64,000 bases of DNA from Aerolutibacter ruishenii. GTDB taxonomy: Bacteria; Pseudomonadota; Gammaproteobacteria; Xanthomonadales; Xanthomonadaceae. The stretch is from assembly GCF_007830115.1 (NCBI RefSeq), contig NZ_VLKP01000001.1, positions 415,160 to 479,159 of the forward strand, given 5' to 3'. How positions within the stretch are numbered: position 1 is the stretch's first letter; each line of letters starts with the position of its first letter. Made by a program: the position numbers and the translations under genes. This document shows positions 18,464 through 28,022 of the stretch, piece by piece. Below the pieces are notes generated by a model. The model was not told where the DNA came from. It worked only from the letters and a program-made list of their open reading frames with translations, and did not search any database.

Positions 18464-20593
18464 TCACTCGGACAGCTGGTTCCAGAGGAAGGTGTAGGCC
18501 AGCGCGCTCATGTGCGCGGCCTGCGCGTTGTTGGCCGCGCCGCCGTGGCCGCCTTCGATGTTCTCGTAGTAGCGCACGTCCTTGCCGGCTTCCGACATCA
18601 GCGCGTGCATCTTGCGCGCGTGGCCCGGGTGCACGCGGTCGTCGCGGGTGGAGGTGGTGAACAGGGTGGCCGGGTAATCACGCTTCTTGTCGAACAGGTG
18701 GTACGGCGAGAAGGTCTGGATGAACTCCCAGTCGGCGGTGTCGGGATTGCCGTACTCGGCCATCCACGACGCACCGGCCAGCAGGTGGCTGTAGCGCTTC
18801 ATGTCCAGCAGCGGCACCTGTACCACCACCGCGCCAAACAGCTCGGGGTACTGGGTCAGCATGTTGCCGGTAAGCAGGCCGCCGTTGCTGCCGCCCTGGA
18901 TGCCCAGGTGTTTGGCGGAGGTGATCTTCTTGGCGACCAGGTCGCGGGCGACCGCGGCGAAGTCCTCGTAGGCCTTGTGACGGTTGGCCTTGAGCGCGGC
19001 CTGGTGCCAGCGCGGGCCGTACTCGCCGCCGCCGCGGATGTTGGCGACCACGTACACGCCGCCCTTCTCCAGCCAGCCCTTGCCGGCATTGGCGTTGTAG
19101 CTCGGGGTCAGTGCGATCTCGAAACCGCCGTAGCCGTACAGCAGGGTCGGTGTCTTGCCGTCCAGCGTCAGGCCCTTGGGCTTGACCATGAAGTACGGGA
19201 TCTTGGTGCCGTCCTTGCTGGTGGCGAAGTGCTGCTCGACCACGTGCCTGCTGCCGTCGAAGAACACCGGGTTGGTCTTCAGCACCTCGGGCTGCTGGCC
19301 CAGCTGCGCCAGCGACAGCGAGGTCGGGGTCAGGTAGTCGGTGGCGGTCATCCACACGGCGTTGCTTTCATCGGCGTCCACAGCGCCGACGGCCACGGTG
19401 CCGATGGTCGGCGCGCCCACCATCGGCGCGCTGTTCCACGCGGCGCCGTGCACGGCGTCGGCAGCCGGCGGGGTGAGCACGCTGATGCGGTTCTTCACGT
19501 CCTCGAGCACGTTGACGACGAGGTGGTCCTTGGTCCAGCTGTAGCTGGCCAGCGAAGTGCGCTCGTTCGGCGCGAACAGCGTGGTGAACACGCGCTGGCC
19601 GGCCATGAAGTCATCGAACCTGGTGGCGATCAAGCTGCCGGCGGCGTAGGCCTGGCCGCCCGCGTTGTAGGGCTCGCGCAGCTCCAGCAGCAGCCACTGC
19701 TTGTGCACGCCCTTGTTGGCAGAGTTGGGCGCGTCGATCTTCGTCAGCTTGCCGTCCTTGCCGCGCAGGTAGAGCTCGTCGTTGTAGAACGCCAGGGTGC
19801 GGCTGACGAAATCGCGCTCGAAGCCGACGGTGTCGTCGTGCATGCCGGCGATGTACATGTCATCGGCCTTGCCCTCGTACACCACGGTCGCGGCGGTCAT
19901 CGGCGTGCCGCGCTTCCACTGCTTGACCACGCGCGGGTACCCCGACGAGGTCATCGAACCGGTACCGAAGTCGGTGAAGACGTAGACGTTATCCTGGTCG
20001 ATCCAGCCGAGGCCGCCCTTGGCCTCGGGCCGGAAGAAACCGTCCTTGATCCAGGTCTTGCTGGTGAGGTCGAACTCGCGGGTGACGTCGGCATCGGCGC
20101 CTCCGCGCGACAGCGCAACCAGGCAGCGCTCGTAGGCGGGCTTGAGGCACTGCGCGCCATGCCACACCCAGTTCTCGCCTTCGGCCTTGTTCAGGGCGTC
20201 CAGGTCGAGCACGGTTTCCCACTGGGGCTCGGGCTTGCGGTATTCGTCCAGCGTGGTGCGGCGCCACAGGCCGCGCTGATGCTGCGCGTCCTTCCAGAAG
20301 TTGTAGTAATACGGCCCGATCTTCTCCACGCCCGGGATCTTGGCAGTGGAATCGAGGATGGCGCGGATGTCGGATTCCAGCTGTTTGAAGGCGGGCGTGC
20401 TGGCCAGTTCGGCCTCGGACTTGGCGTTCTGCTGCTTGACCCAGGTGAGGGCGCGTTCGCCTTCGACGTCTTCCAGCCAGGCGTAGGGGTCGGTCATCGT
20501 GGTCTCCTTGGCGTGGGCGACTCCCACGGTGGCGACAGCAGCGAAGCCGGCGGCGGCGACCAGGTGCTGGCAAGCCTTCGACAGTGGCGTCAT
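18464..20593 (-). CDS. S9A prolyl oligopeptidase, exported
   Basis: This is a 709-residue prolyl-oligopeptidase-type enzyme. It starts with a signal peptide (MTPLSKACQHLV..., AHA cleavage region), then DPYAWLEDVEGERAL, the usual mature opening. Catalytic Ser is in QGGSNGGLLTGNML, Asp in TSTRDDRVHPGHA and His in EGGHGGAANN, and the conserved NIRGGGEYGPRWH is present. The family cuts short peptides after proline. The start in front of the signal peptide was preferred; an internal ATG at MTDPYAW would give a cytosolic form. It probably works in the periplasm with the neighbouring oligopeptidase B-like enzyme. Confidence 0.92.
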   Translation of the reverse strand: MTPLSKACQHLVAAAGFAAVATVGVAHAKETTMTDPYAWLEDVEGERALTWVKQQNAKSEAELASTPAFKQLESDIRAILDSTAKIPGVEKIGPYYYNFWKDAQHQRGLWRRTTLDEYRKPEPQWETVLDLDALNKAEGENWVWHGAQCLKPAYERCLVALSRGGADADVTREFDLTSKTWIKDGFFRPEAKGGLGWIDQDNVYVFTDFGTGSMTSSGYPRVVKQWKRGTPMTAATVVYEGKADDMYIAGMHDDTVGFERDFVSRTLAFYNDELYLRGKDGKLTKIDAPNSANKGVHKQWLLLELREPYNAGGQAYAAGSLIATRFDDFMAGQRVFTTLFAPNERTSLASYSWTKDHLVVNVLEDVKNRISVLTPPAADAVHGAAWNSAPMVGAPTIGTVAVGAVDADESNAVWMTATDYLTPTSLSLAQLGQQPEVLKTNPVFFDGSRHVVEQHFATSKDGTKIPYFMVKPKGLTLDGKTPTLLYGYGGFEIALTPSYNANAGKGWLEKGGVYVVANIRGGGEYGPRWHQAALKANRHKAYEDFAAVARDLVAKKITSAKHLGIQGGSNGGLLTGNMLTQYPELFGAVVVQVPLLDMKRYSHLLAGASWMAEYGNPDTADWEFIQTFSPYHLFDKKRDYPATLFTTSTRDDRVHPGHARKMHALMSEAGKDVRYYENIEGGHGGAANNAQAAHMSALAYTFLWNQLSE

Positions 20594-20702
20594 GGGTGCT
20601 CCGGTACGGGCGAGGTAAACCTTGGACGCTAGCACACCGGTCGTCCCGGTCCGCGTGGCCAAAGTCATGCCCGGATCACGTGCGATGGGCGGGCTGGATC
20701 GC

Positions 20703-21068
20703 TCAGGCCGTCTGTGCGCGGGCCGCTTGGCTACGGCCGCCTGGGCACGGGCCGCTGGCGCGCCCGGCCGGCCGGGCGCGGCGGCGGGCCTGGGGCAGAC
20801 TGCGTCGACGACGCGGTCGTGCAATGGCGGCGGCCGGCTCACGACCGCCCCATGGCAGGCGGAAACCACGCGTGGCCCACAGGGCGACCAGCGGCATGCC
20901 CAGCAGCCACATCGGCAACCAGCCGACGCTTGCCACCGAGCCGCGTGCGGCCGGCAACAGCAGCACCAGCACGGCGCCGACGGCCAGCAGCAGCTTCAGC
21001 GCCTCGTCCAGGCGCGGGTCGGGGGTGGTGGTGGACGAGGCGGCAACGGCTTCGATCGGACGGGTCAT
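20703..21068 (-). CDS. Small two-helix membrane protein, Arg-rich tail
   Basis: This is a 121-residue protein of unknown function. Residues about 24-43 and 48-65 are hydrophobic (KLLLAVGAVLVLLLPAARG; GWLPMWLLGMPLVALWA), joined by a short loop. The last 45 residues are very rich in Arg, Pro and Ala and probably face the cytoplasm. It stands alone between the peptidase and the phospholipase. The hydrophobic segments support a real gene, but the Arg-rich tail is the kind of sequence that chance frames also give in high-GC DNA. Confidence 0.6.
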   Translation of the reverse strand: MTRPIEAVAASSTTTPDPRLDEALKLLLAVGAVLVLLLPAARGSVASVGWLPMWLLGMPLVALWATRGFRLPWGGREPAAAIARPRRRRSLPQARRRARPAGRASGPCPGGRSQAARAQTA

Positions 21069-21130
21069 GGCGGCACTCCGGTGCGGGTTGCCGACAGGGT
21101 GCGATGCCGCCATCTCACCGGTTGCGACGT

Positions 21131-22042
21131 TCAGTAGCCCGCGGCGTCGAGGGCCCTGGTGGCCTCGGTGCGGCCGATCTCGATCATCTCGGCCACGCGC
21201 CAGAACTCGTAGATCTCGCACGCATCGCGCGGGATCCGCATTTCCACACCCGGCGGGTCCAACGCCAGCTGCACGCGCGCCAGTTGCGCCTGCATGGTGT
21301 CGAAAGACTGCGCCATCAATTCGGTGAAGCCCAGCCTGGGGTGGGCACCGACGGTGTCTTTCACCTGCCGGAACTGGCGCGGCGGCCACCAGCTTCGCGA
21401 CACCGGCTCCGCAGACTCCCCGGCGGCATCGGCCGCGGCCTGCCGCGCGGTGCCCGAAGGCGGGCCGTTGAGGTCGATCGCGATGATGGTATCGGCATCG
21501 GCCATGCGCATCGCCGTCATCGGCAAGGGCGCCAGCAGGCCACCGTCCACCATTTCACGGCCATTGATCACCATCGGGGTGAACACACCGGGGATCGCGA
21601 ACGATGCGCGCACCGCGTCCCACATGTCGCCCTGGCGGAACCACACTTCGCGCTGGCGGACCAGGTCGACCGCCACCGCGGTGAAATCGATGGTGAGATC
21701 CTCGAACCGCGGCGAACCGCACACTTCGCGCAGGGCCGCCATCAGCCGATCGCCGGTGAACAGCGCCGCACGGCCCCAGCCCGGGTCGAGCAGGCGCAGC
21801 ATCGTGTTGCGATCCATGCTGAGCAACCAGTCGCGATAATCGGCAAGGCGGCCGGAAGCGTGCAGGCCGCCGACCAGCGCACCGATCGACGTGCCGGCGA
21901 TGGCGACGATCTCCAGCCCGCGCGCCTGGATCACTTCGAGCGCACCGATCTGCGCTAGCCCGCGCGCACCGCCTGAACCCAGCACGAGCGCCACCCGCTT
22001 ACCGCCTGCCTGACCCTTCCCGTTGCCGCCCACGACCGCCAT
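21131..22042 (-). CDS. Patatin-like phospholipase (RssA-type)
   Basis: This is a 303-residue patatin-fold lipase. The oxyanion motif GSGGARG, nucleophile motif GTSIGA and catalytic Asp in MVDGGLLAPLP are all present in the normal order, so the Ser-Asp dyad is complete. The C-terminal part (LGFTELMAQSFDTMQAQLARVQ) matches RssA-like bacterial patatins. No signal peptide is seen, so it is probably cytosolic and acts on membrane phospholipids. The start used is MAVVGGNGK, 7 bases after the stop of the WYL regulator gene, so the two are likely one operon. Confidence 0.9.
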   Translation of the reverse strand: MAVVGGNGKGQAGGKRVALVLGSGGARGLAQIGALEVIQARGLEIVAIAGTSIGALVGGLHASGRLADYRDWLLSMDRNTMLRLLDPGWGRAALFTGDRLMAALREVCGSPRFEDLTIDFTAVAVDLVRQREVWFRQGDMWDAVRASFAIPGVFTPMVINGREMVDGGLLAPLPMTAMRMADADTIIAIDLNGPPSGTARQAAADAAGESAEPVSRSWWPPRQFRQVKDTVGAHPRLGFTELMAQSFDTMQAQLARVQLALDPPGVEMRIPRDACEIYEFWRVAEMIEIGRTEATRALDAAGY

Positions 22043-22049
22043 CGCCGGA

Positions 22050-23018
22050 TCAGCCCGTGTAATTGCCGATCGCCAGCTGCAACAGGGCATGCGCCTGTTC
22101 GCGCAGCACCGCCGGCTCCACGATCTCCGCATCGGCGCCGTAGTGCATCACGTCCATCAGCAACTCGCGGCCGGCGCTGTAGGGCACCTTCAGCTCGTAG
22201 CGGCCATCGGCGAGGAACCGGCCCTGCTGCTGCGAGTGCCAGTGCTCGTCGGCCACCCAGCGCGCGGCCTTGGCACTGAACACGATCGTGGCCCAGCCCT
22301 TGGGCGTACCGGAAAAAATCCCGTAGCTGGATGCCAGGTGCTGGTTGAGCTCGTCCTCGGGCAGGTCGCGCGCGGCGGCATCGCCCACCCGCGCGTTGCC
22401 GATGCGGTCGACCGAGAAGCTGCGCAGGGCCTCGCGATCATGGTCCCAGGCATCCAGGTACCAGTTGTCGCGATAGTGGGTCAGGCGTTGCGGCGACACC
22501 GTGCGGCGCGTGGTCTCGTCGGTGGAGCGCGCGCGGTATTCGAAGGTCAGCTGCTTGCGGTCCAGCACCGCGGTGGCGACGTTGCGGAAGGCGTGCTCGT
22601 CCAGCCGGCGGGTGCGGTGCGGGATCACGCGCACACGCTCGACCGGAATGCGGCGGCCGCCGGCGTGTTCATCCAGCAGCTTCTCGATGCGGTGCTGCAG
22701 CGGCGCCAGCGCATTCGACAGCACGCCACCGCCGCTGCGCACCAGGAGCTGCTGCGCGGCCAGAAGCGAATGCAGTTCTTCCGAGCTCAGCCACAGGCCG
22801 GGCAGTTCGAAGCGGTCGTTGTCGCTGTGGTCGTAGCGGAAGCCGGCCTCGCCGTTGCCCACCAGTGGCGCCATCAGGCTGTCGCGCAGGTAGGCCAGGT
22901 CGCGGTACACGGTGGCGCGCGAGCACTCCAGCTCGTCCTGCAACCGCTGCACCGTCACCGGGTAGCGCGCGGCGGACAGGATGCGGTGCAGGGCGTGGAT
23001 GCGTTCGATGCGTTCCAT
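22050..23018 (-). CDS. WYL-domain transcriptional regulator (YafY-like)
   Basis: This is a 322-residue DNA-binding protein. The N-terminal winged helix-turn-helix (RLQDELECSRATVYRDLAYL) is of the HTH_11/DeoR type. The central WYL domain carries LTFEYRARS and the DNWYLDAWDHDREALRSFSVDRI block that binds a ligand (nucleic acid or small molecule in studied members). A WCX-type C-terminal extension follows. It is divergent from the gene starting at 23152, so the 133-bp gap probably holds promoters for both. Confidence 0.92.
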   Translation of the reverse strand: MERIERIHALHRILSAARYPVTVQRLQDELECSRATVYRDLAYLRDSLMAPLVGNGEAGFRYDHSDNDRFELPGLWLSSEELHSLLAAQQLLVRSGGGVLSNALAPLQHRIEKLLDEHAGGRRIPVERVRVIPHRTRRLDEHAFRNVATAVLDRKQLTFEYRARSTDETTRRTVSPQRLTHYRDNWYLDAWDHDREALRSFSVDRIGNARVGDAAARDLPEDELNQHLASSYGIFSGTPKGWATIVFSAKAARWVADEHWHSQQQGRFLADGRYELKVPYSAGRELLMDVMHYGADAEIVEPAVLREQAHALLQLAIGNYTG

Positions 23019-23151
23019 GACGGGCCGGACGGGATGGCAGGCGCCTAGGATGGCACAGGCAGGCTACAGTCGGCCGCGACGGCTCGCACTATCGCGTAAC
23101 CGGCGCTTAACCCGGGCACGCGGATACTGCCGGCCGGCCTGGAGGGCAAGG

Positions 23152-23775
23152 ATGCATTCGACACGCGAAACGCGCTGGGAGCGCGGCATGGCCACGCTGC
23201 TGGCATTGGCCTTGAATGGCTGGGCCGTCTGGGCCCTGGCGACCGCCATGCAGCCGACGCCCGCACCGGAAGCCGCGCCGGCGGTGTTGCAGGTTGCATG
23301 GGTGCGACAACGCGAACCCGGAGCGCTCGTCCACGCACCCGCGCCGCCGCAACGGCTGGCCAGCGCACGGCCGACACAGGAGCACCCGCCAACGCACGGC
23401 ACACAACCCTTGCCGGCTCCGCCGCCGGCCAAGCATTCCGATCCGACCCTGCCCACCCCGGTGCGTCCACTGTCGGCGGTGTACGTCGCCCAGCTACGCC
23501 AGGCCATGCATGCGGAAGGCAATGGAATTGATTTCCACGATCCGTTGGCAGATCGCCCTGCCCAGGTCCCGGGCCAGGCCGCCAACCGCTTCCGCATGCG
23601 CACGCCAATGAGCCCGGCGCGCGCGGTAGCGATGGTCGGCATGCTGTTCGGTGGCAGCGATCCCGCCGAGCCGTGCCGCAGCAACCGCGCCCGCATCGCC
23701 GGCCTGGGCACGGCCGGCAACAGCGAACGGCTGCAGCAGGAGCTGGATTTCGAACGGCGCTGGTGCCGACCCTGA
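23152..23775 (+). CDS. Membrane-anchored proline-rich periplasmic protein
   Basis: This is a 207-residue protein with one N-terminal membrane helix (about residues 18-36, ATLLALALNGWAVWALATAM), then a Pro/Ala-rich linker and a small C-terminal region ending in a Cys-containing segment. The layout recalls TonB/TolA-type anchored proteins, but no TonB C-terminal domain can be recognised, so the function is unknown. The start is the ATG preceded by GGAGGGCAAG; the open frame upstream lacks a start with a ribosome binding site. It runs toward the molybdoenzyme operon, 34 bases before it. Confidence 0.75.
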   Translation: MHSTRETRWERGMATLLALALNGWAVWALATAMQPTPAPEAAPAVLQVAWVRQREPGALVHAPAPPQRLASARPTQEHPPTHGTQPLPAPPPAKHSDPTLPTPVRPLSAVYVAQLRQAMHAEGNGIDFHDPLADRPAQVPGQAANRFRMRTPMSPARAVAMVGMLFGGSDPAEPCRSNRARIAGLGTAGNSERLQQELDFERRWCRP

Positions 23776-23809
23776 CCCACCGTGGTGTCGGCCGGACACC
23801 ACGGGCACA

Positions 23810-26800
23810 ATGCATGCCATGCATTTGCCCAAGCAACCGGACATCGACACCTCGCCTTCACCCGGCGACGAGGTCAAGACCACCACCTGCTACATGTGCG
23901 CCTGCCGCTGCGGCATCAAGGTGTGGCTGCGCGACGGCCGCGTGCGCTACATCCAGGGCAACCCCGAGCACCCGGTCAACCAGGGCGTGCTGTGCGCCAA
24001 GGGCTCGGCCGGGATCATGCAGCACTACTCGCCGGCACGGCTGGACAAGCCGCTGCTGCGCGTGGGCGAACGCGGCAGCGGCGAGTTCCGCGAGATCGAG
24101 TGGGATGAGGCGCTGGCCATCGCCACTTCATGGCTGGCACCGATCCGCGAGCGCAATCCCGATGAACTCGCGTTCTTCACCGGCCGCGACCAGTCGCAGG
24201 CACTGACCGGCTGGTGGGCGCAGCAGTTCGGCACGGTCAACTACGCCGCGCATGGCGGCTTCTGCTCGGTCAACATGGCTGCTGGCGGGCTGTACACGCT
24301 GGGCGGCAGTTTCTGGGAGTTCGGCGAACCCGACTGGGAACACAGCCGCTACCTGATGCTGTGGGGCGTGGCCGAGGACCACGACTCCAACCCGATCAAA
24401 CTCGGCCTGGGCAAGCTCAAGGCACGCGGGGCGAAGATCGTGGCGATCAACCCGGTGCGCAGCGGCTACGGTGCGATCGCCGACGAGTGGGTGGGCATCC
24501 GCCCGGGCACCGACGGCCTGTTCGCCTTCGCGCTGATCCATGAACTGCTGAAGGCCGACCGCATCGACCTCGAATATCTGGTGCGCTACACCAACGCGCA
24601 CTGGCTGGTGGTGCGCAATCCGGGCGGGGCCGACGACGGCCTGTTCGCGCGCGATGGCGAAGGCCGTCCGTTGTGCTGGCAGCGGGCGGGCGCGACAAGC
24701 GATGCCGCGCATGCGTCCCGCATGGAGAGCGATGGGTACGCCGTACCTGCTGACAGGATCGACATCCAGCCCAAGGTCGTCGGTGAGGTGACCCTGGCCG
24801 ACGGCCGCCGCGCCGTGCCGGTGTTCCACCTCGTCGCCGAGCGCTACCTCGACCCGCAGTACGCGCCGGATGCGGTGAGCGAACGCTGCGGCATTCCCGC
24901 CGACACCATCCGCCGCATCGCGCGCGAACTGGCCGAAGCCGCCTTCGAACACGAAGTACGCCTGCCCATCGCCTGGACCGACGCGTGGGGTCGCGAGCAC
25001 GCGGAGATGGTCGGCCGGCCGGTATCGCTGCATGCCATGCGCGGCATCAGCGCGCACAGCAACGGTTTCCACACCTGCCGCGCGCTGCACCTGCTGCAGC
25101 TGCTGCTGGGTGCGGTCGATACGCCCGGTTCGTTCCGCTATCAGCCGCCCTACCCCAAGCCCATCCCGCCGCCCAACCGCCCGGGCCGGGCGCGCCAGGC
25201 CAACGGCGCGCTGGATGCCGCGCCGCTGGGCTTCGTGCACGCGCCCGAGGACCTGGTCGTGGACGACGACGGCGCGCCGCGGCGCATCGACCACGCGTTC
25301 TCCTGGGCCTACCCGCTGTCCTCGCACGGGATGATGCACACGGTGATCCGCAACGCGTGGGCGGGCGACCCGTACCGCATCGACACGCTGCTGATGTTCA
25401 TGGCCAACATGGGCTGGAACTCGGCGATGAACACCAGCGAGACCATCGGCTGGCTCACCGACAAGGACGAAAGCGGCGAGTACCGCATCCCGCGCATCAT
25501 CTACGCCGATGCCTACGCCAGCGAAACGGTGGCCTATGCCGACCTGGTACTGCCCGACACCACCTACCTGGAGCGATTCGACGCGATCAGCCTGCTCGAC
25601 CGCCCGATTTCCGACGCCGATGGCGCAGCCGATGCGATCCGCCACCCGGTGCTGGACCCGGCACTGGGGGGAAGCGCGCATGCCGATGACGCGAACGGCG
25701 GGGGCAACGGGGGCATTCGCGCCGGGAAGGGCGGAGCCGGTAGTGGCGTCGATGGCGACGGCCGACCCACGGACGGTGCGGCACACCGCCAACGCGACGT
25801 CCGTGGTTTCCAGAGCGTGTTGCTCGACCTTGGCGCGCGCCTTGGCCTACCCGGCATGGTCAACGAGGACGGTTCACCCAGGTACCGCGACTACGCCGAC
25901 TACATCGTGCGCCACGAACGCGCCCCGGGCGTGGGCCTGCTCGCCGGCTGGCGCGGCGCCGATGGCACGCTCCAGGCCAAGGGCGCCCCGAATCCCGAGC
26001 AGTTGCAGCGCTACATCGAGCACGGCGGCTTCTGGCGCAGCGAGATCCCGGAGCACGCGCGCTATTTCAAGATGGCCAACCGCGGCTACCTGGAGTGGGC
26101 GCAGCGCATGGGCTTCCTCGGCCACGCCGAGCCGATCGCGTTGCAGCTGTACTCCGAGACCCTGCAGAAGTTCCGGCTGGCCGCGCAGGGTCACGGCACG
26201 CCGCAGCCGCCAGAGGCGCATCGCGCGCGCGTCGCCACCTATTTCGATCCGCTGCCGATCTGGTACGAGCCGTTCGAGGGCGTGCAGACAGGAAGCAGCT
26301 CCCCGAGCAGCGTCGATGCCATGCGCCAACCGGGGCACGGCGCAAACGACGGGCACGACGGCAGCGGCACGGGCGGCGACATCGCGGGCGGCGAGATCGC
26401 GCGCGGCAACGCCGCGACGGCGCATCCCTTCCCGCTCAGCGCCGTGACCCAACGACCGATGTTCATGTACCACGCCTGGGGCTCGCAGAACGCATGGCTG
26501 CGGCAGATCGCCACGCGCAACATGCTGTATCTGCACCCGGATACCGGCGCGCGCCACGGCATCGCCGACGATGACTGGATCACGGTGACCTCGCACCACG
26601 GCACCATCACCGTGCAGGCCAGGCTGGCGGGCAACGTGCAGCCCGACACGGTATGGACGTGGAACGCCATCGGCAAACGCAAGGGGGCGTGGCGGCTGGC
26701 GCAGGATGCGACGGAGTCGCGCCGGGGGTTCCTGCTCAACCACCTGATCAGCGACGTCACCCCGCGCGGCGACTACGCCAACGCCGACCCGGTCACCGGC

Positions 26801-26962
26801 CAGGCGGCATGGTTCGATCTGCGCGTGCGGATCGCCAGGGCGGCACCGACCGACGAGACCGCACCCCAGTTCGCGCCACTGCCCTACGGCGAGGCCAGCG
26901 AACGTCCGCTGCGCTACGGCGCTGCCTTCCGCAAGGCCTCCGCGGCCGGAGACAAACGATGA
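23810..26962 (+). CDS. DMSO-reductase-family molybdoenzyme, catalytic subunit (SoeA-like)
   Basis: This is a 1,050-residue molybdopterin oxidoreductase. The N-terminal 4Fe-4S motif is TTCYMCACRCG ... GVLCAKG (C-x2-C-x3-C-x27-C), and GGFCSVNMAAGGLYTLGG carries a Cys in the position of the molybdenum ligand. A molydop-binding C-terminal domain follows. No twin-arginine signal is present, so the enzyme should face the cytoplasm, as in quinone-linked sulfite dehydrogenase SoeABC. The substrate is not proven. Two Gly-rich low-complexity inserts (residues about 618-663 and 824-873) interrupt the fold. An alternative ATG lies at 23819. It overlaps the next gene by 4 bases. Confidence 0.85.
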   Translation: MHAMHLPKQPDIDTSPSPGDEVKTTTCYMCACRCGIKVWLRDGRVRYIQGNPEHPVNQGVLCAKGSAGIMQHYSPARLDKPLLRVGERGSGEFREIEWDEALAIATSWLAPIRERNPDELAFFTGRDQSQALTGWWAQQFGTVNYAAHGGFCSVNMAAGGLYTLGGSFWEFGEPDWEHSRYLMLWGVAEDHDSNPIKLGLGKLKARGAKIVAINPVRSGYGAIADEWVGIRPGTDGLFAFALIHELLKADRIDLEYLVRYTNAHWLVVRNPGGADDGLFARDGEGRPLCWQRAGATSDAAHASRMESDGYAVPADRIDIQPKVVGEVTLADGRRAVPVFHLVAERYLDPQYAPDAVSERCGIPADTIRRIARELAEAAFEHEVRLPIAWTDAWGREHAEMVGRPVSLHAMRGISAHSNGFHTCRALHLLQLLLGAVDTPGSFRYQPPYPKPIPPPNRPGRARQANGALDAAPLGFVHAPEDLVVDDDGAPRRIDHAFSWAYPLSSHGMMHTVIRNAWAGDPYRIDTLLMFMANMGWNSAMNTSETIGWLTDKDESGEYRIPRIIYADAYASETVAYADLVLPDTTYLERFDAISLLDRPISDADGAADAIRHPVLDPALGGSAHADDANGGGNGGIRAGKGGAGSGVDGDGRPTDGAAHRQRDVRGFQSVLLDLGARLGLPGMVNEDGSPRYRDYADYIVRHERAPGVGLLAGWRGADGTLQAKGAPNPEQLQRYIEHGGFWRSEIPEHARYFKMANRGYLEWAQRMGFLGHAEPIALQLYSETLQKFRLAAQGHGTPQPPEAHRARVATYFDPLPIWYEPFEGVQTGSSSPSSVDAMRQPGHGANDGHDGSGTGGDIAGGEIARGNAATAHPFPLSAVTQRPMFMYHAWGSQNAWLRQIATRNMLYLHPDTGARHGIADDDWITVTSHHGTITVQARLAGNVQPDTVWTWNAIGKRKGAWRLAQDATESRRGFLLNHLISDVTPRGDYANADPVTGQAAWFDLRVRIARAAPTDETAPQFAPLPYGEASERPLRYGAAFRKASAAGDKR

Positions 26963-27186
26963 ACGATGGACGCCGCTTCGCCGGCTGGCTGTGCGTGGCA
27001 CTCGGATTTGCGGTCAACGTGCTGGTGGGCCATGGGGTGCTCGGCCCCATCACCGTGTCCACCACCGACGCGCCCGCTTCACTGGCGGCGATGCTGTTCG
27101 GCCTGCTGCCCACGGTGCTGGGCGCGCTGGCGCTGTTCGTGCTGGGCCTGTGGCTGCTCAAGGGCAGCCGGCGGGGTTCGCGATGA
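26959..27186 (+). CDS. Small two-helix membrane protein in the molybdoenzyme operon
   Basis: This is a 75-residue protein with two hydrophobic segments (residues about 8-30 and 40-67) and a basic C-terminus (LKGSRRGSR). Its ATG overlaps the stop of the catalytic-subunit gene and its stop overlaps the ATG of the iron-sulfur subunit gene (ATGA both times), so it is certainly translated within this operon. Such a gene is not part of the classic three-gene DmsABC or SoeABC set. It may be an extra membrane subunit or an assembly factor; I do not recognise the family. Confidence 0.8.
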   Translation: MNDGRRFAGWLCVALGFAVNVLVGHGVLGPITVSTTDAPASLAAMLFGLLPTVLGALALFVLGLWLLKGSRRGSR

Positions 27187-27956
27187 CCGCGCTGCCACCA
27201 CCGTCGAAGAAGAAGCTGGGGCTGGTGATCGACCTGGACACCTGCGTGGGCTGCCACGCCTGCGCGGTGAGCTGCAAGGAATGGAACGCCGGCGGCTTTG
27301 CCGCGCCGCTCACCGACGAACAGCCCTATGGCAAGGCCCCTTCCGGCGTGTGGTTCAACCGCGTGCACAGTTACGAGCTCGCGGCGACTTCGCCCTGCGG
27401 GACCTCGCCCTCGCTGGCCAGCGAAGCGGCGCAACCGGCCATGACCCTGCACTTCCCGCGTTCGTGCCTGCATTGCGAACAGCCGGCGTGCGTCACCGTA
27501 TGCCCGACCGGCGCCAGCTACAAGCGCGCCGAGGACGGCATCGTGCTGGTCGACGAGGACAAGTGCATCGGCTGCAAGCTGTGCTCCTGGGCGTGCCCTT
27601 ACGGCGCGCGCGAGTACAGCCCGGTCGAAGGCGTGATGAAGAAATGCACGCTCTGCATCGACCGCATCTACAACGAGCACCTGGACGAAGCCGAGCGCCA
27701 GCCCGCCTGCGTGCAGGCCTGCCCCACCCGGGCGCGCCACTTCGGTGACCTGGGCGATCCCGGGTCCAGTGTCTCGAAACTGGTGGCCGAACGCGGCGGC
27801 GTGGACCTGATGCCGGAACTGGGCTACCGGCCCACCAACAAGTACCTGCCACCCCGCCCACGCCGCACCGCCGCCGTGGCGCCACCGCAGGAGACCCTGG
27901 ACACGTCCCAGCTGCCTGGTGTGCTGCGTTGGCTGGACCGGGTGCTGTCGCGGTGA
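27183..27956 (+). CDS. 4Fe-4S electron-transfer subunit (DmsB/SoeB-like)
   Basis: This is a 257-residue ferredoxin-type subunit with four cysteine clusters: CVGCHACAVSC, CLHCEQPACVTVCPTG, CIGCKLCSWACPYGAR and CTLCIDR...CVQACPTRA, enough for four 4Fe-4S centres. These carry electrons between the molybdenum subunit and the quinone-reacting membrane anchor. There is no signal peptide, in line with a cytoplasmic location. The C-terminal 60 residues are Pro-rich and basic. It is translationally coupled to the small membrane protein upstream. Confidence 0.93.
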   Translation: MTALPPPSKKKLGLVIDLDTCVGCHACAVSCKEWNAGGFAAPLTDEQPYGKAPSGVWFNRVHSYELAATSPCGTSPSLASEAAQPAMTLHFPRSCLHCEQPACVTVCPTGASYKRAEDGIVLVDEDKCIGCKLCSWACPYGAREYSPVEGVMKKCTLCIDRIYNEHLDEAERQPACVQACPTRARHFGDLGDPGSSVSKLVAERGGVDLMPELGYRPTNKYLPPRPRRTAAVAPPQETLDTSQLPGVLRWLDRVLSR

Positions 27957-28022
27957 CGCCCGCGGCCCTGCACGCAGTCGCGCCGACCGGCACCCGCCCC
28001 TTCCCACACCGTTGCTGAATCC

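Noticed and set aside
16112..20632. A 1,506-codon open frame on the plus strand, and similar ones at 889-5133 and 54064-56793
   Set aside because: They run antisense to clear peptidase, ubiE and topA genes, have no recognisable domains and an amino-acid mix typical of shadow frames in high-GC DNA.
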